From: Bacteroidota bacterium
Lineage (GTDB): Bacteria; Bacteroidota; Ignavibacteria; Palsa-1295
Reading direction: 5' to 3'
Assembly (NCBI GenBank): GCA_030706385.1
Contig: JAUZOQ010000017.1
Coordinates: forward strand, 1 to 46,110
Length of the DNA stretch: 46,110 nucleotides
Below are positions 44,925 to 46,110 of the stretch, in pieces. The first letter of the stretch is position 1. Each line of letters starts with the position of its first letter. The notes beneath the pieces are model-generated. The model was given only the letters and a program-made list of their open reading frames with translations, was not told where the DNA came from and searched no databases. A program made the position numbers and the translations under genes.

Positions 44925-46096
44925 GATGGATTTCCATCATAGTAAGTATTGTCTTCGCCGGCATTCCTTTAATGAGACTTTCGGCATTTGCTCAAGCGGG
45001 TGACGAGCCCAATGGAACTGTGAAGCTAAGTGGGTATGTCAAATTACTTAATGGGATTCAGTTTAGAACGTCTCTTGATTCTGCGATCTCCAGTTCACTA
45101 TTGCATAATCGCTTTAATCTTTCTTTTGCCATGGACAAGAGATTTGCCGCCTATCTTGGAATTCGCACTCGCATCTTTTACGGAGAGGATATTAAGATAT
45201 CGCCCGGCTTCGGCAAAATGATAGCAGCGGATCCGGGATTTCTGAACCTTTCGGCATTATGGCTCGATACTCGTTCTGTGGTGATCCATTCGATAGCAGA
45301 TCGTGCCTATGTGAAATACGCAGATGACTCGTGGGACATCCGACTTGGAAGGCAACGCATAAACTGGGGAATCAGCAGCATATGGAATCCAAACGATCTC
45401 TTCAATGCCTATAACTTCTTGGATTTCGATTACGAAGAACGGCCTGGCTCGGATGCGTTACGACTGCAATATTCGACGAGTTCCAGTGCAAGTATTGAAA
45501 CAGCGCTTAATCCCGGCAGGACTTGGAACGATGCCATCGGAGCTGGGCTCCTTCGATGGAATGCGTGGGGCTATGACTTTCAAGCCCTTGCAGGAATTTT
45601 TCGTACCGATCTTGTCGTGGGCGGTGGATTCGCAGGCAGCTTGGGTGAGGTAGGATTGAAAGGGGAAATTAGCTACTTTCATCCAAGAAGCAAACAATTG
45701 GATACCATTGATGCATTCGAGGTCAGTGCTACGATCGATCATATGATCGGTGAGTACTACATTTCCCTTTCCGGGCTGTTTAATAGCACAGCCTCGGACG
45801 AGGTGCAGGATCAAAATATACTCTTGGGGCGAACGCTCTCTCCGAAGAATCTTATGCCTTTTCGCTATACTACATATGCAAGTATCTCGCATAGTTTCTC
45901 TCCGCTTTTCTCGGCAAGCATTGCCACGATTTATTCGCCGAAGTTTAAGAGTTTCATTTTCTTTCCGGTTTTTACGTACTCCCTCGCAGAGGAGATCGAT
46001 GCCGATCTGGTTGCACAATCATACTTCAATGATGTAACCGGCTCTTATCAATCAAGGGCGAATGCTTTTTATCTTCGGATACGTGTTAGTTTCTAA
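44921..46096 (+). CDS. Outer-membrane beta-barrel protein of the ABC/LolA-like operon
   Basis: 391 residues. The signal peptide ends at SAFAQ. The rest is amphipathic strands beginning VKLSGYVKLLNG and ending LRIRVSF, a terminal Phe that marks a barrel. The segment WDIRLGRQRINWG with NPNDLFN resembles DUF1302-like barrels. No plug or haem motif is present. Coupling by ATGA to the ATPase gene suggests it is the outer-membrane member of the same system. Family assignment beyond barrel is tentative. Confidence 0.8.
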   Translation: MRWISIIVSIVFAGIPLMRLSAFAQAGDEPNGTVKLSGYVKLLNGIQFRTSLDSAISSSLLHNRFNLSFAMDKRFAAYLGIRTRIFYGEDIKISPGFGKMIAADPGFLNLSALWLDTRSVVIHSIADRAYVKYADDSWDIRLGRQRINWGISSIWNPNDLFNAYNFLDFDYEERPGSDALRLQYSTSSSASIETALNPGRTWNDAIGAGLLRWNAWGYDFQALAGIFRTDLVVGGGFAGSLGEVGLKGEISYFHPRSKQLDTIDAFEVSATIDHMIGEYYISLSGLFNSTASDEVQDQNILLGRTLSPKNLMPFRYTTYASISHSFSPLFSASIATIYSPKFKSFIFFPVFTYSLAEEIDADLVAQSYFNDVTGSYQSRANAFYLRIRVSF

Positions 46097-46110
46097 GATC
46101 TGAGATCCAT

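Overview
The window looks like one chromosomal stretch of a respiratory, haem-rich Gram-negative bacterium. Moderate GC, porin-type proteins ending in F, lipoboxes and the makeup of the respiratory genes point to the Bacteroidota-Chlorobiota side of the tree (Ignavibacteria/Kapabacteria-like). That placement is inference with low certainty. I see no rRNA, tRNA, CRISPR array, insertion sequence or prophage.

Positions 1-25.6 kb form a respiratory island, entirely on the minus strand and encoding 25 CXXCH c-type haem sites. Read in transcription order it has five units. (1) The decahaem cytochrome (MtrA/DmsE type) and outer-membrane barrel (MtrB/PioB type), 25599-22238. (2) A compact bc complex: small cytochrome c, Rieske, cytochrome b fused to a haem c domain, and a Cys-rich protein, 21990-19160. 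(3) A nine-gene unit, 18892-10026: a Cyc2-like cytochrome-porin, a cupredoxin, a GltD-like NAD(P)/FAD/Fe-S protein, Rieske, split cytochrome b, an octahaem cytochrome, a monohaem lipoprotein cytochrome, and a near-identical copy of the same Cys-rich protein. (4) Iron-sulfur repair protein RIC, tyrosine phenol-lyase, tryptophanase and HemN, 9777-4847. (5) A cbb3-type oxidase led by a dihaem lipoprotein cytochrome, 4642-319, followed by the start of a CcoI-type copper ATPase. A plausible reading is electron exchange at the outer membrane (Cyc2-like, MtrAB), periplasmic transfer (cupredoxin, cytochromes c), two bc complexes with different quinol-site motifs, and oxygen reduction by cbb3.

The strongest unexpected signal is a 15-bp palindrome, GTAA-N7-TTAC. 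It lies 100-240 bp upstream of the first gene of all five units, twice before the decahaem gene. It suggests one regulator controlling the whole electron-transport network.

Positions 25.9-39.7 kb hold a stress and energy module: a P-type cation ATPase, PEP synthase, an ADP-forming acyl-CoA synthetase, an attachment-family protein, a DsrE protein, Hsp20, a triple BON protein, an alpha/beta hydrolase, a double phosphoribosyltransferase fusion, a degenerate receiver protein and an L,D-transpeptidase. The mix recalls low-oxygen or dormancy gene sets.

Positions 39.8-46.1 kb hold an envelope operon on the plus strand: a Trp/Tyr-rich lipoprotein, a LolA-like protein, two FtsX-type permeases, an ABC ATPase and an outer-membrane barrel, mostly joined by ATGA overlaps. 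This could be a dedicated lipid or lipoprotein transport route across the envelope.
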